A DNA stretch of 64,000 nucleotides from Antitrichia curtipendula (taxonomy: Eukaryota; Streptophyta; Bryopsida; Hypnales; Leucodontaceae): NCBI GenBank assembly GCA_951230915.1, contig OX579633.1, positions 24,276,574 through 24,340,573 on the forward strand, given 5' to 3'. Under the pieces are notes generated by a model. The model saw only the letters and a list, made by a program, of their open reading frames with translations, was not told where the DNA came from and did not search any database. The position numbers and the translations under genes are program-made. Position 1 is the stretch's first letter. Every line of letters begins with the position of its first letter. Shown piece by piece: positions 1 through 11,688 of this stretch.

Positions 1-124
1 ACTTCAAATGCTCCTTCAGATCTTCACCTCAGTGACTAGTAACACTACATTCAAATTCCATAATTAGAAGAAGACAACACCAATGTGCAATGAATTAGAA
101 CCACAAGATGTCACTTGCAACAAC

Positions 125-318
125 GCTAGCATATGAGCCTAGAAATGTGAGCCTATGAGCATTAAGCCTATGTGTAAGTAGGTACTTTACAAATATTGAA
201 GGTGTCTATAATATATATACTTATAATATAAGTACCCTGTAATCATATAACTAAATAAGGTGCCTATAACATAGGAGCCTAGACTCATGGACTCAAGATC
301 TTAGGCTCACATGCTAGC
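125..318. mobile_element. Small MITE-like element with GCTAGC/GAGCC ends
   Basis: The left end reads GCTAGCATATGAGCC and the right end GGCTCACATGCTAGC, so the termini are inverted repeats. Several internal GAGCCTA/GTGAGCC subterminal motifs are present. The same terminal style (GCTAGTATGTGAGC... and GCTCACAAACTAGC) bounds the large element at 41,561-53,497, so this may be a short non-autonomous relative. No coding capacity. Confidence 0.5.
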
Positions 319-925
319 AACCATAATGCCACGTGTAAAAAAAAAAAATCCTATTTTGGGCCATTCCAGGGCATATTCTTGACTTCATTTCACAAATTTG
401 AGGTCTTTGATCGCAAATATGAATTCAAAATTTGCAAAAAAAATCATGTGCAAAAAACAGGGTTTGCCCACAGGGCCGAGCGAGGCAAGCGAATCTGCTT
501 GCACTGAGGTTGGAAAAATCTTAAAGAAATTGTCCATTCCAACCCCTCTCTCAAATTTGTCCATAACTTTTGACTGGATATTCAAAATTCCAAACGGATT
601 TTTGGAGGTGAAACTTATCTTCACTTACCAACTTCTTTTAGTTCAAAGTTTTTTGAGAAGAATCATTCTACTATGCCTAAATGAGGTCTGAAATTTCACT
701 TTTAACAAAATTATTTGTTTTTGACTTAACTATGAGTGCTTCACAAACAACGAATTCTAACTTGTTTATCCCACATGGGCTGTTCTACCTCCTACCACTC
801 CAAGTGTATATATATAGCTTTCTTCACCACCGGAAACTCAAAATAGTATTAGATTTATATAAATGCAAGTCAAAAGTTAGAAAAATAATGAATCATGTTC
901 ATAACATTCAAGAGCTGTGAGAGCA
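319..925. other. Non-coding; diverged copy of a foldback-element segment
   Basis: No supported gene. About 541-830 carries the same sequence family as the arms of the foldback element that follows (the 'tttgtccataactttTga', 'tatgcctaaatgaggtct' and 'cccacatggg' motifs recur at 1,500-1,790 and inverted at 1,220-1,480). The short open frames here fall inside this repeat and I do not believe them. Confidence 0.5.
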
Positions 926-2313
926 GCTGCCTTCCCTCTGACGGAATGATGTGGAATATTCCACACCCAACATTAGCTAATAAGCGACGCGTCAACAATG
1001 TCAGACTTCTGCTCAGTGCCAAGGTCATGACTGCACAATCGGGTTACTGGGGTGGTAGGAGGTAGAACAAAATACACAAACAAATAAATGTAAAGATAGA
1101 TGGTCTGTCAGAACCCCAAGAAATCACTGAGTATTATACCAATGAAATCTATCCATTTGCCATCTTTAACTTATTTTAATTTTTTATTGAAAAGAGAATC
1201 TCTTTACGTACACTTGGGGGTGGTAGGAGATAGAACAACCCATGTGGGATATGTAATTTAGAGTTTGTAATTTCTCAACCGCTCATAGTTAAGTCTAAAG
1301 TAGGAATTGTGTTAAAATTATAATTTCAGACCACATTTAGGCATAGTAAAATAACTTTTCCCAAAATACTTTGAACTAAAAAAAGTTGGAGAATCAAGTT
1401 AAATTTCATCTCCAAAAATCCTTTTGAGATTTTAATCTTCCACTCAAAAGTTATAGACAAATTTCATAGAGGGGTTTGAAAGGATTTTTTTTTGACATTT
1501 CCATACATCCTCTCTGAAATTTGTCCATAACTTTTGATTTGAAGATCTAAATCTAAAACGGATTTTTGGAGATGAAACTTAGCTTGATTCCCCAACTTTT
1601 TTTAGTTCACATGTTTTTGAAAAAAAGTATTCCACTATGCCTAAATGAGGTCTAAAATTATAATTTTAACACAATTCCTACTTTAGACTTAACTATGAGC
1701 GGTTGAGAAATTACAAACTCTAAATTATATATCCCACATGGGTTGTTCTATCTCCTACCACCCCCAAGTGTACATAAAGTGATTCTCTTTTCAATAAAAA
1801 ATTAAAATAAGTTAAAGATGGCAAATGGATAGATTTCATTGATATAATACTCAGTGATTTCTTTGGGTTTTGACAGACCATCTATCTTTACAATTATTTG
1901 TTTGTGTATTTTGTCCTAGAATTAGCCAAAAAAATAGATCGCACCATAAATGTATTGCCATTGTCTCGGTCCTGAAGCTTACATTAATAATATGTGGATG
2001 CATTTTGTGGATGAAGACTTCAAAGAGGCAAAGGCAGCCTCTCTGAAGGCTCTTGAATGTTATGATTTTTGGTTTGCATTCATACAAAACCAATAATGTT
2101 TTAAGTTTTCAAAACATACAATGTATAGGTGTAGAATGCTGATTATTGTGTGTTTAATTTAATGGGTGTCTGGACATTGGTTTTGTTTTAATTTTTAATG
2201 TATGTTGTACAGTTGCAATCAACTCACTTACCCTCTGACAAATTTTGACACGTGTTCCCATAGCTACTAATGGTGTGGAATATTCCACACCCTTCTGTCA
2301 GGGGGAAGGCAAC
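926..2313. mobile_element. Foldback (long inverted repeat) non-autonomous DNA element
   Basis: The ends are inverted copies of about 42 bp: the left starts GCTGCCTTCCCTCTGACGG, and the right ends CTGTCAGGGGGAAGGCAAC. Each carries the palindrome GTGTGGAATATTCCACAC or close to it. Inside, about 1,070-1,480 is repeated in inverted orientation at about 1,500-1,915, so most of the element could fold into one long hairpin. There is no transposase. The outer boundaries are approximate because flanking sequence at 2,025-2,065 and 2,335-2,380 repeats the same motifs. Confidence 0.6.
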
Positions 2314-2647
2314 CCTTTCCTCTGCTACTGAATGTTATGGAGGGAAAGGCAGGCTCTCTGAAGGCTACTGAATGTTATGCTACATACTCCCTGATTTTCA
2401 GGCTATTGATTTCAATTGAAAATTTCTCATTGATTTTCCTTTGTAAGTGTACTGTAGTAGTCTCTTTTTGTGAAATCTAGCCACAAAAGAAAATTAAAAA
2501 AAATCACTCATCCACATGCCTGCACTATGCACTATGCACTGAAAAGAGGCTGTCACTACCTATTTGGGTATTCCGGTCAATGAGGGCCATTGATTGTGTT
2601 AAAAAAAACCAGACCCCCCTTGGAGCACCGTTGATTCAAAAAAACAA

Positions 2648-2785
2648 TTTGGGATACGGATACGGATATGGATACAATATTGATGCGGATACACATACAG
2701 CTACGTGTACATATACAACTATGGATATATATACAACTACAAAAATATATATGGATATGGGATATATCCCATATCGATTGCCAAT
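2648..2785. repeat. Degenerate GGATAY/TATAC simple-repeat tract
   Basis: Runs of GGATAC, GGATAT and ATATAC hexamer-like units make open frames in several phases on both strands. The predicted peptides are Tyr/Ile/Gly or Cys/Ile/His repeats and are artefacts of the tract. Confidence 0.7.
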
Positions 2786-3470
2786 TCCACCCTACCTCAA
2801 AATTACAAAACGATGGGAAGGTGGGGGGTTTCAATATATATTTTAATTAATTTAATTTTTCAATTTTTTCGAGCTCACCAAGGAGGGTAATTGAAAAAAT
2901 AATTAAATTCAAATTTCATTTTATTTTTTTGAGTGCACAGTGTCTAAACATCCCTCCTAAACCGTGAGCAATTAGGTTAATTTCAAGAACTCTTACAGGT
3001 GGAACTGGCATACCTGGAACGACACATGCAAGATCCAACACAATGGGAGGTTCGTCTGCACAAAGCAATGTCGGCACATCGAGGTAAGAATGAGGATCTG
3101 CACAAAGCATGGAGCTGTGGCTTGCAGAAGAATCCCGGAGCTCATTTTTGTGCTTTCAAGTATTTGAGGCTCATCAATAAAAAGAAAAAAAAGGTACTTC
3201 AATCCTCTCATATTTTAGTTCATCATCCTAATCCCTAAATCAGCTATGAAAGTATTAATTGTTTGTATGTTGAGATGAGGCCTCCTTCCCCCAAGAATGT
3301 GGCAGCCTGTTGAAGCTCAACTAAGAAACTAGAATTTTGTTTTTAACCAACACATCTGGGAGAAAGTTCCCAAACAAAATTCTCTCCAATCAAACATACA
3401 ACCATATATATAGATATATATGATACCAAATATAAAGTAACAAGCTCTAAAATTGCAGACTCTAAAACCG

Positions 3471-3560
3471 CCCACCTCCTCAAGTGTACATTATGTGTAC
3501 ATGTTGTTTTTCATAGTTTTTAGCAATGTACAAACAATGTACATTTGAGGAGGTGGGTGA
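3471..3560. repeat. Short inverted repeat (hairpin or mini-MITE)
   Basis: CCACCTCCTCAAGTGTACA near 3,471-3,490 is repeated inverted as TGTACATTTGAGGAGGTGG near 3,539-3,557, separated by about 50 bases. Confidence 0.5.
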
Positions 3561-4074
3561 TTTTAGATATGCCATATCAACTTCAAAAATTCACAACTAA
3601 TTCCACAAAGCTCCAAAAATACGAAACGACTTGGGTTAGATGCCAATTCCACTTGTTTTTTTAAGGAAAATTTCCTGAAAATTATTTCAAGAAGCTTCAC
3701 CTCCCCCAAATTCAGTTTCAGCTCTTAAGTGGACAATTTCTGGACCTGTTACCTTAAACATCAATTTAGAATGTTTCCCAAGTCCTTGGAATGCTTCAAG
3801 GGCCACTTCTTCTTCTGTCTTCTATCAATGTGACAATCAAACTCAGTATTGGTGATGCATACTTGGCCACCCTAACTCTAGGATCTGAAATGAATACAGA
3901 AACAAGGTAAGAAGGTATAACAAGATATTCAAATCATAATTAAAAAAAAACATCCACAGAAAACAGTACAAACTTCAGAACCAATCAACAAGAACTTCAA
4001 CTCAAACTTAATTGATTCAGTCATATACATACATACAACTGAAATATGATCATATTTGCCGTACATGTCAGCTC

Positions 4075-4490
4075 TCTCTTCTAGTTTGTGTGATAAAATT
4101 TTCAGATCAATAAAATATGTACTGAGTTTTTGGAAGCCAATCAAAGTTCAGAGGTTCAATTTGACTTTACCAAACTGCATCTTGATGGCTGCAACTTTGG
4201 TGGGTTGTATCTCCTTCATCCAATGTTCATTTTCAATAAAATTTGTTGGGTTATGTTCCCCTTGAAGTCTAGTTAATGTGGTAAAATTTTCATGTCAATC
4301 CAAGTTGTTTTGAATGTTTGGGAGCAATTTGAAGTTCAAAATCCAAACATTTCTGGATTATGGTGAACTTCGGTGGCTTGTTTCTTCTTCATATAGTGTT
4401 CGTTTCCAATCATTTTTTTCTAAAAATTTGCGCATACTAGTCTAGTTTGTGTGGTTAAAATTTCATATCAATCCAAGAGGTTATGAATGA
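4075..4490. repeat. Diverged tandem repeat, unit about 185 bp
   Basis: A segment beginning 'ctagtttgtgtgataaaattttcagatcaat' in pattern recurs near 4,270 and 4,440, followed each time by a related 'gttcattttcaat/gttcgtttccaat' stretch. Copies are strongly diverged. No coding function is visible. Confidence 0.35.
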
Positions 4491-5252
4491 CAGATGCATT
4501 TCGGTAGAAGGAGGTTTCAGCCTCAAATATGTTTTTTGCAACTTCTCTTGCTTTTTTTTGGCATTTCAAAGCCATTTTGCAAACACAATGAGTCATTTGA
4601 AAGATATTTTCTTTCACCAGTGTGTTTGTATGCTGGTTTTGAATCACTTCATAGTTTTAAGTTTTTTCATTTGAGTAAGTTTAGAAATCAAATTTCACCT
4701 CGAAATGTGTTGCTAGGAAAATTTCAGCATCCTTTTTCAACACTAAAACATTGTAATCTTACAATCTATGTGGCCAAATGACTCTAAATTTGATTCAAGA
4801 TATAACACACACACTAAGTGATTGTATGGTTGAGATTTCTATACATTTAGACTTTACAACACTTCCAAAGCAATGATGATAAACCCCAAAAGGCCTGGGG
4901 CACTTAGAATATGAAATTGGTACGATTCTAGACAAGAAGTTACCTGCGTCAGTCCCTTTACACACAGCCGACGAACTGAAGGTGAAACCTCTCCGATGTG
5001 TGCACTCCAAATTCCAGCCAAATGTCCGAGGAGCACTTCATGGCTTCTTCTTCACAGAAGGAGACCACACAGTCACCTGCACAACCGCACAGCCACCTCG
5101 CGGAAACAACAAAGACAGAAAGTTTGAAGGGAAACGTCGTGGAGAAATGCAAAGCTGTCGGTCATCTTGGAAACCTTAGGTAGTCCTCTTGAGAATCGAG
5201 TATCATATGCAATAAGAGAGTTTGGTGACAGTAGGTGGGGCTGCACATGATT

Positions 5253-5338
5253 CAAGATGGGAAACGTGTGGTCTGTGGCATCTTTAAATGCATAGAATCT
5301 CTTTTAAAGAGGCCATAGACCACACGTTTTAAATCTTG
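5253..5338. repeat. Imperfect 36-bp inverted repeat
   Basis: 5,253-5,288 and 5,303-5,338 are inverted copies, 36 bases each with about 5 mismatches, around a 14-base loop. The tract abuts the outer end of the element at 5,341. Confidence 0.55.
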
Positions 5339-5375
5339 TGACTAAGGTAGGTGAACCTATTTCCGACTGGGTCTT

Positions 5376-5783
5376 AACCCTTTAACAATCCTGGTCGATT
5401 CCAGAGTTGGGCATTCCTTTGTATTTTCATTTTGGGGAAATTTTAGGGTTACTGAAAATAGATGTCTATCACAGATCTGACCGTACAGATGGAAGCATCT
5501 TGCAAGGTTTAGTGTTATGCATCATGAATCATGATCACTATTAGTTGTTATGATCATTTTTTTGCATTTATCAGTGTATTTTCAGCGAGTACTTTTTTAG
5601 TTTTTCCAACCCTCTAGCTGCATGCCACCTCAGATTGGCTTGATTATTGTCCTAAACTCTTCACCTTCTAATTCTCCAGATCCGTTTCCTTTGCCATGTC
5701 ATCAAATTTCTTGACATGCTCTCTCTACAAACTGAAAAGAGTCAAAATCGACCAAAATAAGGTCGACCAAGCGTTAAAGGGTT
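5376..5783. mobile_element. MITE with AACCCTTTAAC ends, copy 1
   Basis: About 408 bp, from AACCCTTTAAC to GTTAAAGGGTT. Internal sequence (a stretch reading 'catgctctctctacaaa', the GGTCGAC motif near the end) matches, in inverted orientation, the element at 24,574-24,982. Two copies of similar length establish it as a family. Confidence 0.65.
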
Positions 5784-5784
5784 A

Positions 5785-6033
5785 ATGCCACGCCCTATAG
5801 AAGGCCCTCTCACCATGCAATTGAAAGTTGTGAACCGTGCCCCTAGTAAAACAAGCTCAGATGAGGTTAAGTGGACTCTGAAATGGAGGGATCAAGAGAC
5901 TGATTTTGGTGTTTTTATTGCGGCTTTTCCATCAGAAGAGGTCGACAATGGGAATGATTTGCTCTACATTTGTAATCAGAGTATTGATTGGAAGTTTGGT
6001 AGTGTTGCCTACGTCAGAATGAAGGTCCTGTAG
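5785..6033 (+). other. Unassigned 82-codon open frame
   Basis: An open frame directly after the MITE, inside the outer element at 5,341-6,340. The predicted peptide is hydrophilic with no motif I recognise. It could be an exon of a captured or decayed gene, but it has no good splice or homology support, so I do not call it a gene. Confidence 0.12.
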
Positions 6034-6340
6034 GGGTTGGGATAGGGTCCTTTATTGACTATATTTAATTTCTATAGCAATCAATAATCTGTTTGGAAAG
6101 TCTCTACCATAGGAACAAAATGACGCAGCCATAGTATTGGCCTACGGGCGATTATAGGAACCTATGACTCTTGAGTTTGAACTTCAATGCAGTAATTTTC
6201 ATGCTATTATTTCATATTTTTCTTGTATCCTTGGACTGGTTGTAAAAAGGCTAATCTTCTGAATGTTTCCTTCGACTTCCTGGATTCTTGTAAGTACCCT
6301 AAACCCTTAAACAGACGGGTATGGATTCACCTACCTTAGT

Positions 6341-9300
6341 GCATAGTTCTGGCACCTTGCAGTAAGAGAGGTTCTACCTGTATCATCCAAAAACAAAAAG
6401 TTCATCTAAACATTTTCGGAAACAAAATGGAACACGATGGGAATGAAATGAAATGTGATGGGAACAAAATTCGGTATCATTGCACAGTGACCACACTTTG
6501 TGCGGTGAAGGGTTGCAAGGAATTTTAAACTAGACTTCTGTCTCATTGCTTTTAAAATGCAATACAAATTTTTAGGAAGAAACCTTTATGCATGTTATTT
6601 TCTATGCAAGTGAATCTTAACAAGAGACATTTAATAATCACACCAAATCTCAGAGCAAGCAAGTCTATATTAATGTGGAGAAGGATTTGAATTTTGTTTT
6701 GTGCAGTGATTGGCAAGTTTATTCTAATTGAATATAATTTAAATTGAACTCAATGAAAAGTTTGAAGAGTAGAATGCCATGAGTAAAGGACATTCATAGG
6801 TTTAATGTCCAAGATTATTTTGGCAATATTATTTAGACAATTTGAAAATGAAGCCTCACATTGAATGACACAATTATATGTTGATTTCAAAGTAATCGTA
6901 TGATCTTCAACTACATAGAATGAAGATTAGAAGAGGGAAAGAAAATCTTAATTGCCTGTATGGATTTCAAGATTGTAAGGTTTGATTGACAAAGATATCC
7001 AAAGATTTTCAAAAAATTGAACCTGTTCAAAAACTTTGGATGCAATTATCATAACTAAAACATGAAAATTAGAATTTTCAAAAAACATGGAGCCAAATAT
7101 CTACTCATCTTGCATTTCAATGTTACATTTTTTGTTTCAAATCAATATCCAAATAATTTACACTAAATTTGCAATTCACAAGGATAGTTCTTGTAGCCAA
7201 TTACACAAATAACTTGAAAATGTTCATTATAAACGTTATATGTCAAATTCAAACAGTCATGTTGAAATGGTTGATTGACTCAAAAAAAATTGGACAATTA
7301 TTCCATTTGAAATTTGTGTATAAAGAATTTTATTTTTTTAGAGATCGAATAATGACTACATTTGAAATCTTTGTAGTTTTTAGATCTCAAATTTCCTTTA
7401 AAATATTTCTTGTCTTTCCAAAGGTTAACTTTGAAAATGATGGTTTGTAAATGCTACCATTATTGTTTTTTTGGCCATTGCATAGGAAAAATTCACCACT
7501 TCTTGTACACATAAAACATACTAGCATTTTTTTATAATTTGCAGGTAATTGAAAAAATTCTAATCAAATTTCAAGGGCATATACATAAAAAAATCAATGG
7601 ATGAAGTATCAATTGTGTCAACTTTATTCATTGATAACTAATCCATATGGTGCAATATGCAACACCATTTTGTTAGTCCAAAATAGCAATTGAAAGCCAA
7701 ATTTGACTGATTTGCAATATTAGAAAGTGCAACAAGAAGATCATTTTAGGACAAAAAAGTAAAGCCAACATGAAGATCATTCAAGGATAAAGGGAGTACC
7801 TAAATTCAATTGGCCTACAATGAATGATACAAAATAGTATAAGTGTTTCTTACAATAGCCTTGAATTTTGCAATTGAAATTAAGAACAATGGATGTGAGA
7901 GTTTTTCATTCCAAAATAGTCAATGCATCATCATCTTTTGAAATATTTTAATTAAATCTGTAATTTAGAAATCAATAGGCTTGGGCATATTTTTCACTCT
8001 ATAAAAGCTCATGTCAATCTTCCAATTTTTAAAAATATATAATATATAAAGTAGAATACTTGTTGTATCAAATACCCAAAATTCCTTCCCTATTCACTAG
8101 CACGTACAAGAATGCAATTTATTCTAGGTTATGTAATTACACTTCTTACAAAGGAAGTTACACTAGTGTAACTTTTCCTTTGAAAGTATACACTGAATTG
8201 AATTGAGTCCAAAGGAATGTATGTATGATTGTTTGTCTTCCTCTCTACACCCCATTATCACACCAAATTTAAAATTATTTCTACAAATCTATAATTATAG
8301 AATCCATAAAAGACCTTAATATTGTGAAGTGTGATATTTTAGTTATTGCATGTCCAAATCAAGATTTTTTAAAACCTAGTTTATATATTTTTTTCCTTAT
8401 CAACTATAGGTCTATAGCTCCCCTCCAAACTTAATAATTAGTCACCATATATTGTGGATGATTTATCATGGTGGCCTATAGTACTTATGAATTTGAGGTA
8501 CAATTATTATAGTGACAAACAACAAAGATTTGGTTCATTTTAAACCTTTTGGAAATGCACAATGTGCATGTTTCTTAAGATGGGACGAGGGGGGAGAATG
8601 GTCAATATTACAATGTTTGAACTTTGCAATGTTGACATACAGTGTTGATAGCAATTTTGTTGCAATTGAATGTTGAATTTTGTACTTTTTGAAGTCTTCT
8701 TTGCAGTAATATTTTTTGCTAATGAAGAACTATAGTGATGATAAAAATTTGCAAGAGCCTTGGTTTGAAGAATTCAATTTGTACTATTTATAACAAATAC
8801 AAATTGAATGTGGTGATTTATTGAAATTTTTACATCAATTAAACCTACGAGCTAATATTTTTAAATTCAACTTTGAACTATATTCTCTAAATTTAATTTA
8901 ATTTGATACATTTTTACACATGGATAACATATACCCTATAGCATGGATATAATTATTTAAATATTTAATATAGGTTCATTGTCTTCCATGCTATAGTCCC
9001 ACAAGTTCCAATTCATAATTTACATCCATAAACAATCATATAATAACTCCAAGGCAAAAAACACCAAGGAACAATTACAATTTACAAAAGAAGTGTGTGG
9101 TTTATATATTCTCTCCACAACAATAATATTTTCTTGAGCTTATAATTTTATACACATGCTTTTTTTATGTTTTTCAAAGCCTTCCAAAGTCTCGTCTAAA
9201 GGTTTAAAAGATTACACTATATACTAATGTACACTATTTTCCATATATCATGGGTAAAACTTAAAACTTATGTATATGTATGAAATTCATGTTATAGAAT

Positions 9301-9872
9301 GCAAATATATTTTGTACATGCTTACATCAATTTTTAATTCTACAACTCATAAAATTACTATGCTTTAAACACTTAGTTATACTAAGTCATTTTTGCACTA
9401 TTTACATCAATTTGTTCTATATTATAGATTATTGTGAACATGGTAACTTACACTATGCCATGCTTTCACCTATACAATCCATCATGCACACTAATTCTTA
9501 TAATATAAACACTTTGCAACTTAACAAGTTTCTTCACAACTTAGAATCTGATAAATATTTACATTCTAAACGTTGACTTATGCTTTACCATTGCATTAGT
9601 CTACAACACTTAGCTTATGAATTGCAATTCAACATTCTTTATAAATTTTTATTCAATTGTGAACACTCCCAAGAATCCAAGCATTCATTCTATGAATACA
9701 TAATCTAAAAACTATAAAATTCCAAATTTCTAGTTTTAAGAATTAATAATTCTTTCTACTCAAGTAGATAGTTCTCTAAGATTGTTTGATAAGGAAATAC
9801 CAAACTATTCATAAATACAATTATACATGAATCAATTACTCCACAAATATATCTAATTCTCCATACAAGTGT

Positions 9873-9903
<31 letters not shown>

Positions 9904-11688
9904 GTAAAGTTGTGCAACAAACTAGCTTTAAAACAAAAGCTAGAACTCACCCCCGAGCATTTAAAATATGTTGTCCTTCCTTTAAAAATAACCTTCAAGT
10001 CCAAAGTCATGTTCCAAAATAAAAGCTTAAATCCTATATAGTGTCTCCTCAAATCTAAATTTTTTTTAAACAATAATGTTCACACTAATCTCAAAAAATC
10101 TAAACCTAAAGGCCTATTTATATTATAAAGGTAAGAGACCCACAACAAGAATGACTTTAGAAAGTACTTCCGTACGTACATGATACATAATCAAGTTTGT
10201 CCAAAACCAACAACGAGGTTGATATAATGCTGCAATGTGTGAATTCTAGATCTAAATTCACATGATTAGTAATTGATCCAAAAGTAGATACCACTTCAAC
10301 AAAGCACCAAGATGATACTACTTTGTCCAGCTCATGAAAACATGAAATAATGTGCTGGAATACTTTATTTATATCAAAAGGCTAGATCTAAGTGCTTAAG
10401 AAACACTAAAATAAAGTATACACTAAGAAAAATGAACACAATCAAGAATATTCAAAGACGTAAACTCTATATACAAATTTTAGTGGTGAATCATTCTACA
10501 TGATACAAACACATCTATAAGGAGTTCCAAGCATATTAAAAGTATAATGTTGTAATAATCATTATAGTGAGCTGTCATCCTTAGTCTAGAGCATCAACTT
10601 CTTTGTACTTAGATGATGGATCTCATTGGTAGATTATTGGTCTTTCATTGGTTTAGAAACAATAAAACTTTATTAGATTCTATCAAAGTGCTTTGTAAAT
10701 CTAAGCAACTCGCCATCAAGGCCTTCATAAAGTTGAAGCAAGATCCAACTAAGGTTAATTTGGAGGTAGGGATGGAATCCATAGGCTCCATACCTACCCG
10801 CAAACTGGAATTCTTCATAACCCTTCATCTCATTAATAAAAATGAAATGATTCAAAGTTTTTCATGTGTAAATAAATCTTTAGAATCACTTTCGAATTTT
10901 TATTTTTTAAAAAATAATTAAAAAAAAAAAAATTTGAGTTGCCCAGGCTATCCGCATAATAACAAAACTACATATCATGCAATAACTTTTAAACCATCAT
11001 GTAGTCAAAAGTTATGAAAATTGTTGAGCCTTAAAGCTACTCCTTGGGCACATTTGGTGTGAAATTTTCAAAGAAAAAAAAAAAAAATTCTGTTTGTAGT
11101 GAGCTGCCCCAAATCGCTATGTTGCTAAAACACGGTGTTTAATCCTTTCTAGGGTTGGAAAAGTTATATTTAATGAAAGAAATTCAGCATTCTCAACTCG
11201 ACGTGCCAAACAATTACTCCACCCTCATAAACCCTAAAACAGTCTTAAAAGAGAACAAAGGGAGAGAATCACAAATTAAAGAGCTTCACAGCTCGATTCT
11301 AGTGATGAATCGTGATGAGAGATGTAGAAGACTCCACAGAATGGGCAACGATAAGTTAAAAAAGATGTACTGTTTGAGAATCAACAGATGATGATAGTAC
11401 TCATAAACGACCAGTTCAAAACTTTTCTACAGCCACAGATAAATTATTCTTAGCTATCCGCTAAAATACAAAAAATACAAAAATAGTATTGAAGATCTAT
11501 TGAAGATCCTAGTTTTAAGCTAGTCTAAGCAACTCTATTTTAGAAGGTCTCCCCGAACAAAATTCTTGAGTTTGGAGTGACTTTAATCTGAGTGCCTACT
11601 TTATCCAAAGCACACATCATGTTCGTAAAATCACTACAAGAAACTCTCGAAATACAATGCCCTTAGGTAAGGTAGTGCACCATGAACT
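6341..11688. other. Long AT-rich intergenic region, no gene seen
   Basis: More than 5 kb of AT-rich sequence with dense stops in all frames. A few frames of 60-105 codons (for example at 7,169-7,450, 9,756-10,073 and 10,613-10,921) have composition typical of random AT-rich DNA and no domain. The last few hundred bases should contain the 3' untranslated region of the protease gene that ends at 11,689. Confidence 0.6.
9879..9902. repeat. (TA)n microsatellite
   Basis: An uninterrupted TA dinucleotide run of about 12 units. Confidence 0.8.

Larger units (their letters stand above)
2314..5252. other. Intergenic, no supported gene
   Basis: AT-rich sequence with short, mutually overlapping open frames that lack recognisable domains. 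It holds a GATACG/TATAC simple-repeat tract, a short inverted repeat and a set of diverged tandem copies, listed separately. Confidence 0.5.
5341..6340. mobile_element. Putative DNA element with ACTAAGGTAGGTGAA ends
   Basis: ACTAAGGTAGGTGAA at 5,341-5,355 is repeated inverted at 6,326-6,340, and similarity continues weakly inward for about 40 bases. It contains the nested MITE at 5,376-5,783 and one unassigned open frame. No transposase is recognisable. Confidence 0.4.

Noticed and set aside
2577..2890. Tyr/Ile-rich and Cys/His-rich peptides
   Set aside because: They are translations of a simple-sequence tract, open on both strands in several frames.
4056..4781. Apparent small hydrophobic proteins
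   Set aside because: AT-rich diverged tandem repeats produce Phe/Leu/Ser-rich frames; there is no splice or homology support.
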